Assembly (NCBI GenBank): GCA_947177535.1
Contig: CAMWUV010000001.1
Coordinates: 1 to 19,598, forward strand
Reading direction: 5' to 3'
DNA: 19,598 bases
Source of the DNA: an uncultured Mycoplasma sp.
GTDB taxonomy: Bacteria; Bacillota_I; Bacilli_A; Mycoplasmatales; Mycoplasmoidaceae
Shown: piece after piece, positions 1 through 9,550 of the stretch
Position numbering within the stretch: position 1 is the first letter of the stretch
How the letters are laid out: every line of letters begins with the position of its first letter
The notes under the pieces: model-generated
Seen by the model: the letters and a program-made list of their open reading frames with translations, nothing else
Database searches by the model: none
What the model was told of the DNA's origin: nothing
Translations under genes and position numbers: made by a program

Positions 1-1452
1 TTATGCTAGTGTCCCAATTGGATCTCAAGGATCTAAATTAACAATTTCTTGTTTATCTAAACTTGGTAATTTTAATTTATTCAAAATTTTTTCCAAATCA
101 CTTTTTAATACAACTGCTTGATAAGTGTATTTATCAAATCATGAATTGCTAATTGTCCAATAACCATAATCACCTAAATCATCACCTCAACTATTTTCAA
201 TTCTTCAACGATCAATGTTCAAATTTTTCATTACATTAGATAAGCTTTTGTAATCAAAAAATTTCTGTTTGTTAAAATCTTTCAATTTATCTAAATCTAA
301 ATTAACACCAACAATTAACATAGCATGTGTCATAAAACTAGTACGATAAGATAATTGTTCACCCTTAGACAATTCAAAAGATGTATTAAATAAATTATTA
401 ACATCAAATAATTGATCATCTCAATTACCAGAAATTCAATCTCTATATCATCCAACATCAGAACCAAATCATACAGGTAATCCATTTTTTAATTGATTTA
501 CAATTAAAAATTTAAATACTTCTAATTCAACATTACAATGTAATATTGGTTTTCCTTCAATTACATTATTTAAATATTTGAATGAATAAAGTTTATAAAA
601 ATCTTTTGATTGCTGCGGAGCATGAATTATGCTAATAAACTTATTTAATTTTAAATCTACATATTTTTCATAAAATGCTAATGGTGTTAAATTTTTATCT
701 ACAATCATTTTTTTATTAAGATCTTTATAACTATTTACATATTGTGATTTTTGTTTAATTTCAACACTATATTCAAAATCAAAATGTGTTGGAATTTTTC
801 CATAAAATGACTGCAATAATTTAAAAATTTCTTTCATCATTAAATCTTTTTTAGCTGATAAATTTTGATAAGATTTATCTGTTTCTTTTCTTAAATCAGC
901 AGCAAAATCTCTTAATTTTCAGTTTAACAAATAATTAATTTTTTGAGTATCCCCAGCATGATATGTATCTTTCATTACATCGTATGGGACAATTCCATAT
1001 TTTTCAATCAAGTTAACAGCCATATCTCACTGTCCACCATCTTCTATTCCTGTTGATAAAAAATGACTTATTAATCTATCATCACTTGGCTGATTTATAT
1101 TTTCAATCATGGCTTCTAAAAAAAAATTAGATCTTTCTACTTTATCTCAAAAAGCTAAATAAGCATTTGATAAAGAAAAATCTTCTAAATCTAATTTTTT
1201 AGCTATTTGTTCTCTTATTAAATTAGTAGCAGCAAATAATCAACATCTTCCACTTTTCTTTTGATTTTCTACAGGTAACCCAATTAAATTAATTGCAAAA
1301 TTTGAATGGTTAAGTTCATTAAATTTCAAAGCATTATAACTTGCTTGATAAATTGATGTATTAAATAAAATATTACTTATTTTATTAATATCATTTTGAC
1401 AAATATTACTATTAAATTTTTCAATTAATTTTATATCTATACTTCTTTTCAT
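1..1452 (-). CDS. pepC: Aminopeptidase C (peptidase C1B, bleomycin hydrolase family), copy 1
   Basis: Papain-fold cytosolic cysteine aminopeptidase of 483 aa, expected to trim N-terminal residues from peptides taken up or generated in the cell. The catalytic Cys70 lies in QKKSGRCW, with His376 in MTHAML and Asn420 in ENSWG, so the triad is complete. The Trp after Cys70 is TGA. The C-terminus PWDPIGTLA matches the conserved C-terminal arm of the family, which reaches into the active site and sets aminopeptidase behaviour. Length is slightly above the usual ~445-450 aa. The ATG at 1450-1452 is preceded by GAAAGG seven bases upstream, overlapping the end of the preceding paralog; the gap between the genes is 3 nt. 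The stop codon is at the very edge of the window (1-3). It is probably cotranscribed with copy 2. Family assignment is firm; substrates are inferred. Confidence 0.93.
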
Positions 1453-1455
1453 AAC

Positions 1456-2988
1456 TTAGCCTTTCATATTTTTATTAAATGGACTTCAAATTGGTAATTT
1501 AATTGGTTTCATACTAAATGTATTTTCAAGTAATTCTTTATAGTAAGAGTGATCTTTATCTTTATTATTTTTAGATGAACTTTTGAATTTAGCATAATCT
1601 TTTTTAGAAATAAAATTAGGATGTTTTAAAAAATCTTTAATAATTTTTTTATTTACAACTATTTCATAAACATAGCTTTCAAATCATTCTTGAGAAATAA
1701 CAAAAAAACCTTTATTTCCTCTTTTTTCTCCCCAACTATTTTCAACATTTCACTTTTTAATAGGAATTAAATCAACTAAATTTTTAAAGTCATTTAAGTC
1801 TAATTTTTTATTTTTTGTTTTAGAAAAAAATTCTTTTTGTCTCTTTTCTCATTCTTTTTCATCTAAATCAAAACCTTGCAATGTCATTGCATGATTAGTG
1901 GCAATATGTCTATACTCAACATGTTGAGAAAGATTGTTGTCAAATTTAATATTAAAAAATTTTTCATAATCATATAAATCATTAGCTCAAATACCTTTTT
2001 TTCCATTATAAAAATGGTCCACATCACAACCAAATCATAGTGATTTGTTTTTATATAACATTGCTAAAGCAAAAAGTTTGAAAGTTTGTTTATCAACAGT
2101 AGAAAAAACTAAATTACCTTTTTCTTCCATAACATTTGCATAATCTAACTCATATCTATGAAATGGTTTTATTTTTTTATACGGAGTATAAGCAACAGTA
2201 ACATAATCATTGAAATCAAATTTAATTTTTTTTAAAAAAGTATGTGGTGTTAAATCATAAAATTTTTGAATTTTATTACTTTTTTTATCTTTCAAACTAA
2301 GATTAAATTTTTGTGGAGGTTTTCCATATGCAGATAACAAAATTTTATAAACTTCAAATAAATACTCTTCTTTTATGTTAAACATAGCTGTTTTATCATT
2401 TTTATTCTTTCTTATTTCTGATAAAGCTTGTTTTAATTTAATATCGATAAATTTATTTAATGTATATGTATTTGCGCTTGAAAAACTATCTTCCATTTCA
2501 GTTTTTGGAACAATACCATATTTTAAAATTAAATTTTGTGTCCATTCAAAAAAACCACCATCTGAAACAGGATCACTTAATAAACTAAACAAAACTCTAT
2601 CAGTTAAATCAACATCTGCCATATCAATCATTTGATTTAAAAAAACATTGGCTTTTTCCAATTTGTCATAAAAATGTAAATAAGATTGTGAAAATTCAAA
2701 ATTTTCAATATTGTTATCAACCACAAACTTATCCCTTATCATATTTAGTGCAGCAAAAATTCAACATCTACCTGAATTTTTTTGGTCAGTTATTTTTGCA
2801 GAAGTTTGCTTAATGTTATTACTGTATTCATCATTGTATTTAATTATATTGTGGTGATTAACTGCTATATTATCTAAATCATTTTTAATCAAAGCATTTT
2901 GAACAATATGAAAAGACTTATCTTCAAATAATTCTTTTTGATAATTCAATACATCCGACAAATTAATTTTCTTTTTTTCATCTACCAT
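1456..2988 (-). CDS. pepC: Aminopeptidase C paralog, copy 2 (peptidase C1B)
   Basis: A 510-aa paralog of the gene at 1-1452, in the same reading frame. Cys75 in QKNSGRCW, His366 in ATNHAM and Asn417 in ENSWG give a complete triad, so it should be active. The paralogs align clearly through the middle (for example both have the DGG and KYGIVP motifs) but differ in N-terminus and loops. Unlike copy 1 the protein does not end in the family-typical PWDPxGxLA: it ends SPFNKNMKG, so the C-terminal arm that normally occupies the active-site cleft is altered. This could change specificity, for instance relax the aminopeptidase restriction (inference). The ATG at 2986-2988 follows a strong ribosome binding site (GAAAGGTGA, 2998-3006). 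It is the first gene after the ribosomal operon terminator. Confidence 0.92.
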
Positions 2989-3024
2989 AAAACAAAATCA
3001 CCTTTCTTTAATGCATTAAATATA

Positions 3025-3030
3025 ATTATA
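3025..3030 (-). promoter_or_regulatory. Candidate -10 box for the pepC pair
   Basis: On the minus strand a perfect TATAAT lies just past the terminator hairpin and about 37 bases before the pepC copy 2 start codon. The place where a -35 box would fall is inside the hairpin and has no TTGACA-like sequence. Mollicute promoters are often defined mainly by the -10 box. In DNA this AT-rich a TATAAT also occurs by chance, so this is moderate support only. Confidence 0.4.
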
Positions 3031-3036
3031 AAATAA

Positions 3037-3063
3037 AATATCTATGCATTTAGCATAGATATT
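3037..3063 (-). terminator. Hairpin terminator after rplQ
   Basis: A perfect 11-bp inverted repeat (AATATCTATGC / GCATAGATATT) with a 5-nt ATTTA loop begins 2 bases after the rplQ stop codon. On the minus strand it is followed by the T-rich run TTTATTTTATAATTAT. It is the only strong inverted repeat at the end of the ribosomal operon and most likely ends or attenuates its transcription. The T run is interrupted by A, so read-through into pepC is possible. Confidence 0.7.
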
Positions 3064-3065
3064 AA

Positions 3066-3425
3066 TTAAACTAATTGAAGAATGGCTTCTTCAACATTAT
3101 CACCTTGGCGTTTACCAAGTTTTAAAATTCTTGTATATCCACCATTTCTGCTTTTGTATTTTTTTTGTAAATCATTAAATAACTTTTGCAGTAATTGAGA
3201 TTTTGTTGAAATAGATGTGTCTAAAAGAATTGCAGCTGCTGCTCTTTTAGAAGCTAACGTATCTTTTTTAGCTAGTGTAATAATTTTATCTACATGTCTT
3301 CTAGTTTCTTTAGCTTTTGTTAGTGTTGTTTTAATTTGATTATTAGCTATAACTTCAGAAACTTGTTGACGTATTACCATTTTTCTCCAAGAAGTAGTTT
3401 TACCTTTTTTGTTAATATAAGACAT
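3066..3425 (-). CDS. rplQ: 50S ribosomal protein L17
   Basis: L17, 119 aa, normal length. It binds 23S rRNA near the lower rim of the large subunit. It begins MSYINKKGKTTSWRKM, an N-terminal variant of the usual MxHRKLGRTSxHRxAM, with the following R-Q-Q-V-S-E and T-T-L-T-K-A-K-E-x-R region conserved. The C-terminal part shows the family-typical GGYTRILKLGKRQGD. The start codon is 9 nt after the rpoA stop, with AGGAG overlapping that stop codon. It is the last gene of the operon, as in most bacteria, and is followed directly by the hairpin at 3037-3063. The genes that usually follow it in mollicutes, ECF transporter ATPases, are absent here. Confidence 0.96.
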   Translation of the reverse strand: MSYINKKGKTTSWRKMVIRQQVSEVIANNQIKTTLTKAKETRRHVDKIITLAKKDTLASKRAAAAILLDTSISTKSQLLQKLFNDLQKKYKSRNGGYTRILKLGKRQGDNVEEAILQLV

Positions 3426-3434
3426 AAAATACTC

Positions 3435-4427
3435 CTATTGTTCTTCTTTTAATTTTAAATTTCTGTCTTGAATTTTTTTAATAATTTCTTTGAATGATTT
3501 TTTACCAAGATTTCTAATTTTTTCAATTTCACCTTTAGTTTTATCAGTTAGTTGAGTAATTGTATGAATTCCTGCTCTTTTTAAACAGTTATAAGAACGA
3601 ACTGATAGTTCTAATTCATCTATTGAAATTGCTAATGAAGATTTACTTGTTGGGATTGTAGCTTCTTCATTAATAACTTTAAGATCATTATAGTTCTCAA
3701 AAAGTTCAGTAACAATTGGTTTATAATGTTCTTCTAAAATTTTTGCACTCATAGCAACTGCTTCAGCAGCAGAAATTGAACCATTTGTAGCAACTTCTAA
3801 TTCTAGTACATCATTAATTTCATTTTTTGTAGTTTTAATATCACTTACTTTATAACCAACTTTAATAATTGGTGAAAAATTTGAATCCACTGCAATTATA
3901 TTAATTGCATTAATTAATTCTTTATTTTCACTAAATGTTACAAAACCTCTTCCGGTTTTTACAAATAGTTCCATTTTTAATTTTGCACCACTATTAACAG
4001 TAGCAATGTACATGTCTTTATTAATAATTTCAAAACCTACTGGTGTTTCAATATCTGAAGCTTTAACAACTCCACCTTTTGAAAAATCAATTTTCAATGT
4101 TGGTCATTTTTCTAAACTTGTTTCTTTTTGTTCATCTTCACCAAAAATTTGTTGATCAATTTTTACAACTAATCTTTTTAAATTCAAAATAATCTGAGTT
4201 AAATCTTCTTTAACACCTTTAATTGATTGAAATTCATGTGAAATACCTGGAATTTTTACAGCGAATAAACTGTGTCCAACAATATTACTTAACAAAACTC
4301 TTCTCAAGCTGTTACCAATTGTGTTACCAAAACCTCTTTCTAATGGTTTAATAACAAAAATTCCATAATCTGCATCTTTATTTTGGTCTTTTCCAATTTG
4401 AATACTATATCTTAAAAATTTTTCCAT
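3435..4427 (-). CDS. rpoA: DNA-directed RNA polymerase subunit alpha
   Basis: RNA polymerase alpha, 330 aa, in one open frame if TGA at 4104-4106 is Trp. The N-terminal dimerisation domain shows [19 protein letters not shown], the motif that contacts the beta subunits. The C-terminal domain (about residues 265-325) has the helix-hairpin-helix pattern [13 protein letters not shown]...[12 protein letters not shown] that binds UP elements and activators in other bacteria. The domain is intact, although UP elements are hard to judge in DNA this AT-rich. The order S11-RpoA-L17 is the standard alpha operon order. The ATG at 4425-4427 is 18 nt after the S11 stop, preceded by AAGGAG. Confidence 0.97.
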
Positions 4428-4445
4428 TTAATTACTCTCCTTAGA

Positions 4446-4817
4446 TTATCTTGGTTTTTTAGGCGGTCTACAACCATTATGTGGAATTGGTGTAACATCA
4501 TGAATTTCTGTTATTTCCAATCCTGCTACATGTAAACTTCTAATTGCAGTATCTTTACCACTGCCAGTTCCATTAACTTTAACTATAACTTTTTTTAATC
4601 CTAAATCCATTGCCACTTTAGCAGCAGTTTCAGCTGCTACTCCTGCAGCATATGGAGTTGATTTTTTTGAGCCTTTATAGCCAATTGATCCAGAACTTGA
4701 TCAAGCAATTGCATCACCACCAGTATTTGTTAGTGTAACAATTGTATTGTTAGCAGATGCATGAATGTGAGCAATTCCCTCAGGAGAACTTAACTTCTTT
4801 TTTCTTTTTTTTGCCAT
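4446..4817 (-). CDS. rpsK: 30S ribosomal protein S11
   Basis: S11, 123 aa, part of the platform of the small subunit at the mRNA exit path. It starts [20 protein letters not shown] and ends with the signature [12 protein letters not shown]. The conserved [11 protein letters not shown] segment is present. A single in-frame TGA encodes the family Trp of AWSSSG, so the gene appears split under the standard code. An AGGAGG ribosome binding site lies 9 nt before the ATG. It sits between S13 and RpoA as usual. Confidence 0.96.
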
Positions 4818-4838
4818 ATATAAATATCCTCCTAACTA

Positions 4839-5213
4839 TTACTTAGTTTCAATTTTTTTGTTTGCTACAGTTTTTCTTGGTCCTTTTCTAGTTCTAGCAT
4901 TACACTTTGTTCTTTGACCTCTAACAGGTAAATTTCTTCTGTGACGGATACCTCTATAAGAACCAATTTCCATTAAACGTTTAATGTTCATAGCAACTTC
5001 TCTACGTAAATCACCCTCAATTACATATTCACTTGCTATTTTTCTAATCGTAGCTAACTCTTCTTCTGAAAGAGAAGAAACTTTTTTATTTTCATCGATT
5101 TTTGCTTTTGATAAAATTTCTTGACTTCTTGATTTTCCAATTCCAAAAATATAAGTTAAAGAAATAACCACTCTTTTATTATTTGGAATATCAACCCCTA
5201 GTATACGAGCCAT
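4839..5213 (-). CDS. rpsM: 30S ribosomal protein S13
   Basis: S13, 124 aa, in the head of the small subunit where it contacts P-site tRNA and the L5 bridge. It starts [19 protein letters not shown], carries the [14 protein letters not shown] helix-two-turn-helix motif and [18 protein letters not shown], and has the tRNA-contacting tail [17 protein letters not shown]. Length is normal. The gap to L36 is 18 nt and to S11 21 nt. Confidence 0.97.
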   Translation of the reverse strand: MARILGVDIPNNKRVVISLTYIFGIGKSRSQEILSKAKIDENKKVSSLSEEELATIRKIASEYVIEGDLRREVAMNIKRLMEIGSYRGIRHRRNLPVRGQRTKCNARTRKGPRKTVANKKIETK

Positions 5214-5231
5214 TTTTCCTCCAAAATTTTA

Positions 5232-5345
5232 TTATCCTTGTCTTTGCTTGTGTTTTGCAGTTTTACAAATAATCATAACTCGACTATGTCTGTTAATAAC
5301 TTTGCAATCTTTGCAAATAGGTTTAACTGAAGATCTAACTTTCAT
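5232..5345 (-). CDS. rpmJ: 50S ribosomal protein L36 (zinc-binding type)
   Basis: L36, 37 aa, read directly from the sequence: [19 protein letters not shown] through [11 protein letters not shown]. The zinc ligands C11, C14, C27 and H32 are all present, so this is the zinc-containing form. It binds 23S rRNA domains II and VI. It lies between IF-1 and S13, the usual place, with gaps of 24 and 18 nt. Ribosome binding site GGGGAGAG is before the ATG. Confidence 0.95.
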   Translation of the reverse strand: MKVRSSVKPICKDCKVINRHSRVMIICKTAKHKQRQG

Positions 5346-5369
5346 TATTATTCTCTCCCCCTATTTAAA

Positions 5370-5588
5370 TTAAGATATTCTATAAATAATACGACCACGT
5401 GTTAAATCATATGGACTTAACTCAACTTCAACAGTATCACCTTTTAAAATCTGTATTTTATAAACACGGATTTTACCAGATACGTTTGCCGTAACTTCAA
5501 CATTGTTTTCTAAAAGGACTTTAAATTGTCCTCCTTGTAAAGCAGTAGTTACTTTACCTTTTAATGTTATTTTTCCTTCTTTTGACAT
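5370..5588 (-). CDS. infA: Translation initiation factor IF-1
   Basis: IF-1, 72 aa, an OB-fold protein that binds the A site of the 30S subunit during initiation. It shows the family pattern KGKVTTALQGGQFKVLLEN, then AxVSGKIR, and the closing VEVELSPYDLTRGRIIYR. Length is the normal 72. It is the gene after map, 7 nt downstream, in the map-infA-rpmJ order typical of Firmicutes and mollicutes. Confidence 0.97.
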   Translation of the reverse strand: MSKEGKITLKGKVTTALQGGQFKVLLENNVEVTANVSGKIRVYKIQILKGDTVEVELSPYDLTRGRIIYRIS

Positions 5589-5595
5589 TTAACCT

Positions 5596-6336
5596 CTATT
5601 CAGTTAGTATTTGATAACCATTTTCTGTTACTAAAACCATATGTTCTCAATGGCATGTAAGTAAATGATTTTGTGCTATAACTGATCACTTGTCTTTATC
5701 AATATAATATTTTGCATCATTTGTAAAAATCATGGGTTCAATACATAAAACCATGTTTTTCTTTATTAAAGGACCTGTGCCTTTTTCACCGTAATTTAAA
5801 ATAATAGGGTCTTCATGTAGTTTTCTACCACATCCATGACCACCAAAATCTTCAATTACATAATAACCATGTTTAATTACATAGTTTTCAATTGCACTAG
5901 AAATATCACCAATATGATTGTTAGGTTTTATTTGCTTAATTCCTTCAATTAAAGAATTATAACAAACTTCATTAATTTTCTTAGCTTCAGCATTGTCACC
6001 TAAAACAACACTAAAAGCAGCATCACATATATAACCATTATATGCAACACCCACATCATATGTAACTATATCTAGATTTTTTAATTTGTAGTTAGTTGGG
6101 ACTCCGTGAATTACTACATCATTCACTGAAATACAATTATAACCTGGGAAACCACGATATTTATGAAAAGGTGTAGTACAACCATTTTCTAAGATAACTT
6201 TTTTCGCTAATTCATCAAGTTCAACTAAAGATTTACCAGGTTTTGTATTTTCTAATAAAACTTGTTTTGTTTTTTTTCAAATTTCACATGCTTTTTTAAT
6301 CTGTTCAATTTCATAATCAGATTTTATATAAATCAT
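5596..6336 (-). CDS. map: Methionine aminopeptidase, type I
   Basis: Removes the initiator methionine from new proteins. 246 aa, the usual size for type Ia. The five metal ligands are visible: D94 and D105 (YDVGV...ICDAAFS), H167 (FGGHGCG), E200 (CIEPM) and E231 (HWEHMVLVTENG). H77 in VIHGVP and H174 in KLHEDP match the substrate-contacting histidines of the family. It has no N-terminal zinc-finger extension. The ATG is at 6334-6336, one base after the adk stop, so the two genes are translationally close. Trp230 before E231 and others are TGA. In other bacteria secY is cotranscribed just upstream of adk-map; here it is not. Confidence 0.96.
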
Positions 6337-6337
6337 A

Positions 6338-6991
6338 TTAATTTTTATTCTTTCTTAGATTAAATTTATTAATTAACAAATCATCAATTTCTTTAATTAC
6401 TGACTCAAAATTTTTATTATAAATTGTAAATAATTTGTCATTTTTTTTGTAATATTGAACCAATGGTTCTGTGTTAATTTTATAAACTCTCATTCTTTCT
6501 TCAATAACTTCTTTTTGGTCATCTTTTCTTTGAATTAAGTTTTCACCATCATCATCACAAATATCAAACTGTTTAGGTTGATTGTAATAAACATTATAAA
6601 TTCTTTTACATTTATTACAGATTCTTCTACCAATCAATCTTTTCTCTAATTCATCAAAAGGTACATTTAAATAAATCGCAACATCAATATCAGTAATTCC
6701 TGACAAAAAATCTGCTTGAGCTATTGTTCTAGGATAACCATCTAAAATAAAACTTTTTGAATTATCATATGATTCTAAAACTGATTTAACAATTTTATTT
6801 GTTAAGTCATCAGGTACTAATAAACCTTTAGACATATAACTTTTTAATTCTTCTCAAAACAAACTCTTTTCATCCATTGTTTTTCTAAAAATATTACCAG
6901 TTGATAAATGGATTAAATTATAGTTTTTAACAATATATTCAGAAAAAGTACCTTTTCCAGATCCTGGTGCACCTAGTAAAACTAATTTCAT
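6338..6991 (-). CDS. adk: Adenylate kinase
   Basis: Converts ATP + AMP to 2 ADP, 217 aa, long (zinc-LID) form. The P-loop is GAPGSGKGT (residues 7-15), the AMP-binding segment is DGYPRT (84-89), and GRR (121-123) starts the LID. The LID carries a metal site C125-x2-C128...C145-x2-D148, a Cys3-Asp set like some Bacillus enzymes instead of four cysteines. The start codon follows only a weak AGG in the 44-nt gap after L15; this is where secY would normally sit. The gene runs into map with one base between them. Confidence 0.96.
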
Positions 6992-7035
6992 TTTTTTAAA
7001 CCTATTTAAATTTTTATTTTATTTTTTAAGAAAAA
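6992..7035 (-). other. 44-nt L15-adk junction lacking secY
   Basis: In most bacteria, including well-known mycoplasmas, the gene for the translocase channel SecY stands between L15 and adenylate kinase. Here only 44 bases of AT-rich spacer separate the L15 stop and the adk start. No remnant of a membrane protein can be read in any frame of so short a segment. The gene must be elsewhere in the genome, since Sec export is considered essential. Confidence 0.85.
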
Positions 7036-7479
7036 CTATTTAATAATTATTGCTTTAGATTTACTTTTTTCAAGTGTTTGCAAAGAACCCTTTGAAAATT
7101 TATGAGCTGAAACAGAAATAGGTTTTTTAATTTCAGCAATACCAATTACTTTAATTGGAAGTTTGTTATCATCAATTAATTTTTTTTCTAATAAAACTTT
7201 TTTATCAACATTAGCAATATCAAGTTTTACAATGTTTGATAAAGTTACTACATTATATTCATTAGCAAAATTTTTATTATTAAAACCAATCTTTGGAATT
7301 CTTCTATATAAAGTTGTTTGACCACCTTCAAACCCTGGTCTTGTATGACCTGATTTTCTAGATTTTTGCCCTTTACTTCCTCTTGTAGAAGTTTTTCCTA
7401 TTCCACTACCAAAACCTCTACCTACACGTTTTTTCTTATGTCTAGAACCTACATTACTTTTTAAATTTTCTAATTTCAT
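7036..7479 (-). CDS. rplO: 50S ribosomal protein L15
   Basis: L15, 147 aa, normal length, a large-subunit assembly protein. It begins [20 protein letters not shown] and shows [25 protein letters not shown] glycine/basic repeats, then [20 protein letters not shown], both diagnostic. The start is 3 nt after the S5 stop. L30 (rpmD), which many bacteria have between S5 and L15, is absent, as is common in mollicutes. Confidence 0.96.
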   Translation of the reverse strand: MKLENLKSNVGSRHKKKRVGRGFGSGIGKTSTRGSKGQKSRKSGHTRPGFEGGQTTLYRRIPKIGFNNKNFANEYNVVTLSNIVKLDIANVDKKVLLEKKLIDDNKLPIKVIGIAEIKKPISVSAHKFSKGSLQTLEKSKSKAIIIK

Positions 7480-7482
7480 GTT

Positions 7483-8184
7483 CTACTCCCATATTTCTTT
7501 TAATTGCTTGTCTCTAAGAGCAGCATATTCTTTAGGAGATTTTTGCATTTGTAAACCTTTAATAGTAGCTCTAACCATATTTAAAGATGTGTTTCTTCCT
7601 AAATTTTTTGAATAAACATCTTTAAAACCACAAAGTTCTAAAACAACTTTAATTGGTCCACCAGCAATTACTCCAGTTCCTTTTGGAGCTGGTTTAATTA
7701 AAACTCTACCAGCACCATGCTTACCAATTACTTCATGATATAAAGTAAAATTTTTATTCATTTTAATTTTATACATATTATTTTTAGCACTTTTTAAAGC
7801 TTTACGAATTGCTACTGGAACCTCAATAGATTTACCTAATCCAAATCCCACATTCCCTTTTCTATCACCAATAACTGCAAGAGCTGAAAATCTCATATTT
7901 CTACCACCTTTTGTAGTTTTAGAAATCTTTTTTACTCCAACAATTTTTTCTTCATAACCTGTAACTGATTGCTTAGAAATTTTTGCAGGTCTGTTTCCAG
8001 AACCAGAACTTGAACCATCTTTTGAAAAAGACTTTTTACCCAATCCTGATTTTTTTTCAAATGGTTTAGCATTTGATGAATTAGCTTTGATAACTTGTTT
8101 TTTGTTTTTTTCTAAGGTATTATTACCTTCTTTTACTTCTGAAGTTTTTTCAGTTTCAGAAGTCGCTTGTTTAATTTCTTCCAT
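7483..8184 (-). CDS. rpsE: 30S ribosomal protein S5 with N-terminal extension
   Basis: S5, 233 aa against about 165 in most bacteria. The core (about residues 74-233) shows the double-stranded-RNA-binding part ([21 protein letters not shown], with [20 protein letters not shown]) and the C-terminal half ([13 protein letters not shown], then [17 protein letters not shown]). S5 lies at the mRNA entrance and affects decoding accuracy. Residues 1-73 are an extra low-complexity segment rich in Lys, Ser, Glu and Asn, expected to be disordered. The ATG at 8182-8184 is the only start that follows a ribosome binding site (GAGGATAG) at the end of the L18-S5 gap; an internal start is possible but less supported. 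Confidence 0.94.
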   Translation of the reverse strand: MEEIKQATSETEKTSEVKEGNNTLEKNKKQVIKANSSNAKPFEKKSGLGKKSFSKDGSSSGSGNRPAKISKQSVTGYEEKIVGVKKISKTTKGGRNMRFSALAVIGDRKGNVGFGLGKSIEVPVAIRKALKSAKNNMYKIKMNKNFTLYHEVIGKHGAGRVLIKPAPKGTGVIAGGPIKVVLELCGFKDVYSKNLGRNTSLNMVRATIKGLQMQKSPKEYAALRDKQLKEIWE

Positions 8185-8202
8185 TATTCTATCCTCAAAA
8201 TT

Positions 8203-8562
8203 TTAAAATTTTAATCCAGCTTTTCTAGCAGCATCTGCTAAAGCTGATATTCTTCCGTGGTATTTTGATCCTCCACAATCAAAATTAATTGATTTAATTT
8301 TTTTGTTTAAAGCTTTTTTAGCAATATCTTCACCAACTTTTTTACTATTTTCAATGTTTCCATTTTCTAATTTAAGTTGTAAAGATGAACTTGATGCAAG
8401 TACGATATTTTTATTGTCATCTAATAATTGTGCAAAAATGTGTTGGTTAGTTTTTGTAACACGTAATCTTGGTAAACCATTATCAATTCTTTTAAATTTT
8501 CTAAGAACTTTTTTATGACGTTCAACTCTTTTTTCTTTTCTATTAAGATTAATATTTTTCAT
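8203..8562 (-). CDS. rplR: 50S ribosomal protein L18
   Basis: L18, 119 aa, binds 5S rRNA with L5 in the central protuberance. It starts MKNINLNRKEKRVERHKKV, shows GLPRLRVTKTNQHIFAQLLDD, and ends with FDCGGSKYHGRISALADAARKAGLKF, all typical. It lies between L6 and S5, spacing 15 and 18 nt. Confidence 0.96.
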   Translation of the reverse strand: MKNINLNRKEKRVERHKKVLRKFKRIDNGLPRLRVTKTNQHIFAQLLDDNKNIVLASSSSLQLKLENGNIENSKKVGEDIAKKALNKKIKSINFDCGGSKYHGRISALADAARKAGLKF

Positions 8563-8577
8563 AAACTAACTCCTAAA

Positions 8578-9129
8578 CTATTTTTTAGAACCTTCAGCGG
8601 TTTTACCAACTTTTCTAACAATCACTTCATCAGCATAAGCAACGCCTTTACCTTTATAAGGTTCTGGTGGTCTTTTGCTTCTAATAACTGCAGCAAATTG
8701 TCCAACAACTGCTTTATCTGCACCTGTAATTACAATTTCTGTAACTTGTGGACAAGAAACATTTAATCCTTGTGGTATATCTAAAATAACTGGGTGTGAA
8801 TATCCTAAACTTAAAGTTATTTTATTTCCACTTACTGCTGCTCTATAACCAACACCTGTAACTTTTAATTTTTTTGTATGGCCTTGACTTACACCTACTA
8901 ATGCATTTTTAATATTTGCATTTGTTGTTCCATGAAGCATTTTTGTTTGTTTTTCATCATTAGATCTTTTGACAATAATCATTGAATCTTTGTTTAATAC
9001 TGATAATTTTTTATTATCAAAAGGAATATTTAATGTTCCTAATTTACCAGTTACTTTAACAAGAAATTTTTCAATTTCTACATTAACATCACTTGGAATT
9101 GATAATAATCTATTTCCTACTCTTGACAT
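8578..9129 (-). CDS. rplF: 50S ribosomal protein L6
   Basis: L6, 183 aa, near the factor-binding site of the large subunit. Starts MSRVGNRLLSIPSDVNV and contains the second-domain signature GVGYRAAVSGNKITLSLGYSHP and the C-terminal RSKRPPEPYKGKGVAYADE. Both L6 repeats are present. Spacing to S8 is 9 nt with GGAG before the ATG. Confidence 0.97.
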   Translation of the reverse strand: MSRVGNRLLSIPSDVNVEIEKFLVKVTGKLGTLNIPFDNKKLSVLNKDSMIIVKRSNDEKQTKMLHGTTNANIKNALVGVSQGHTKKLKVTGVGYRAAVSGNKITLSLGYSHPVILDIPQGLNVSCPQVTEIVITGADKAVVGQFAAVIRSKRPPEPYKGKGVAYADEVIVRKVGKTAEGSKK

Positions 9130-9138
9130 TTTTTTCTC

Positions 9139-9534
9139 CTATCAAATATAAGCAATAACTTCGCCACCAATATTGTTTTGTTTTGCTTTTTTATCAGTCA
9201 TTAAACCCATGCTAGTTGAAATGATTGCAATTCCTAAACCATTTAAAACTTTTGGTAATTTTTTAGCTTCACTATAAATTCTTAGACCTGGTTTTGAAAT
9301 TTGTTTTAACCCAGTTATTGATGAAACATTATTTTTATATTTTAAAAATACTACTGTTTGTGTTTTGTTTTTACCTATTGATTCATTTTTAAAATCAACA
9401 ATATAACCTTCATTTTTTAATATTTTTAAAATATTTGTAACTAATTTAGATGTTCTAACAACAACATGTGATTTTTTTATTTTTGTTCCTGTTTTAATTC
9501 TTAACAGTAAATCTGAAATTGGATCCATGTACAT
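9139..9534 (-). CDS. rpsH: 30S ribosomal protein S8
   Basis: S8, 131 aa, binds the central domain of 16S rRNA; in E. coli it is also the repressor of the spc operon. It reads MYMDPISDLLLRIKTG at the start and GLGIAIISTSMGLMTDKKAK then GGEVIAYIW at the end. The last residue is Trp coded by TGA at 9142-9144, followed by TAG; reading TGA as stop would truncate the conserved C-terminus. Two ATGs lie three codons apart; the first is better spaced from AGGAG (9 nt). Confidence 0.96.
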
Positions 9535-9550
9535 ATTAAAATTCTCCTAT

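Noticed and set aside
4095..4106. Frameshift or split in rpoA
   Set aside because: The apparent break is a single TGA read as Trp; the frame is the same on both sides and length (330 aa) is normal.
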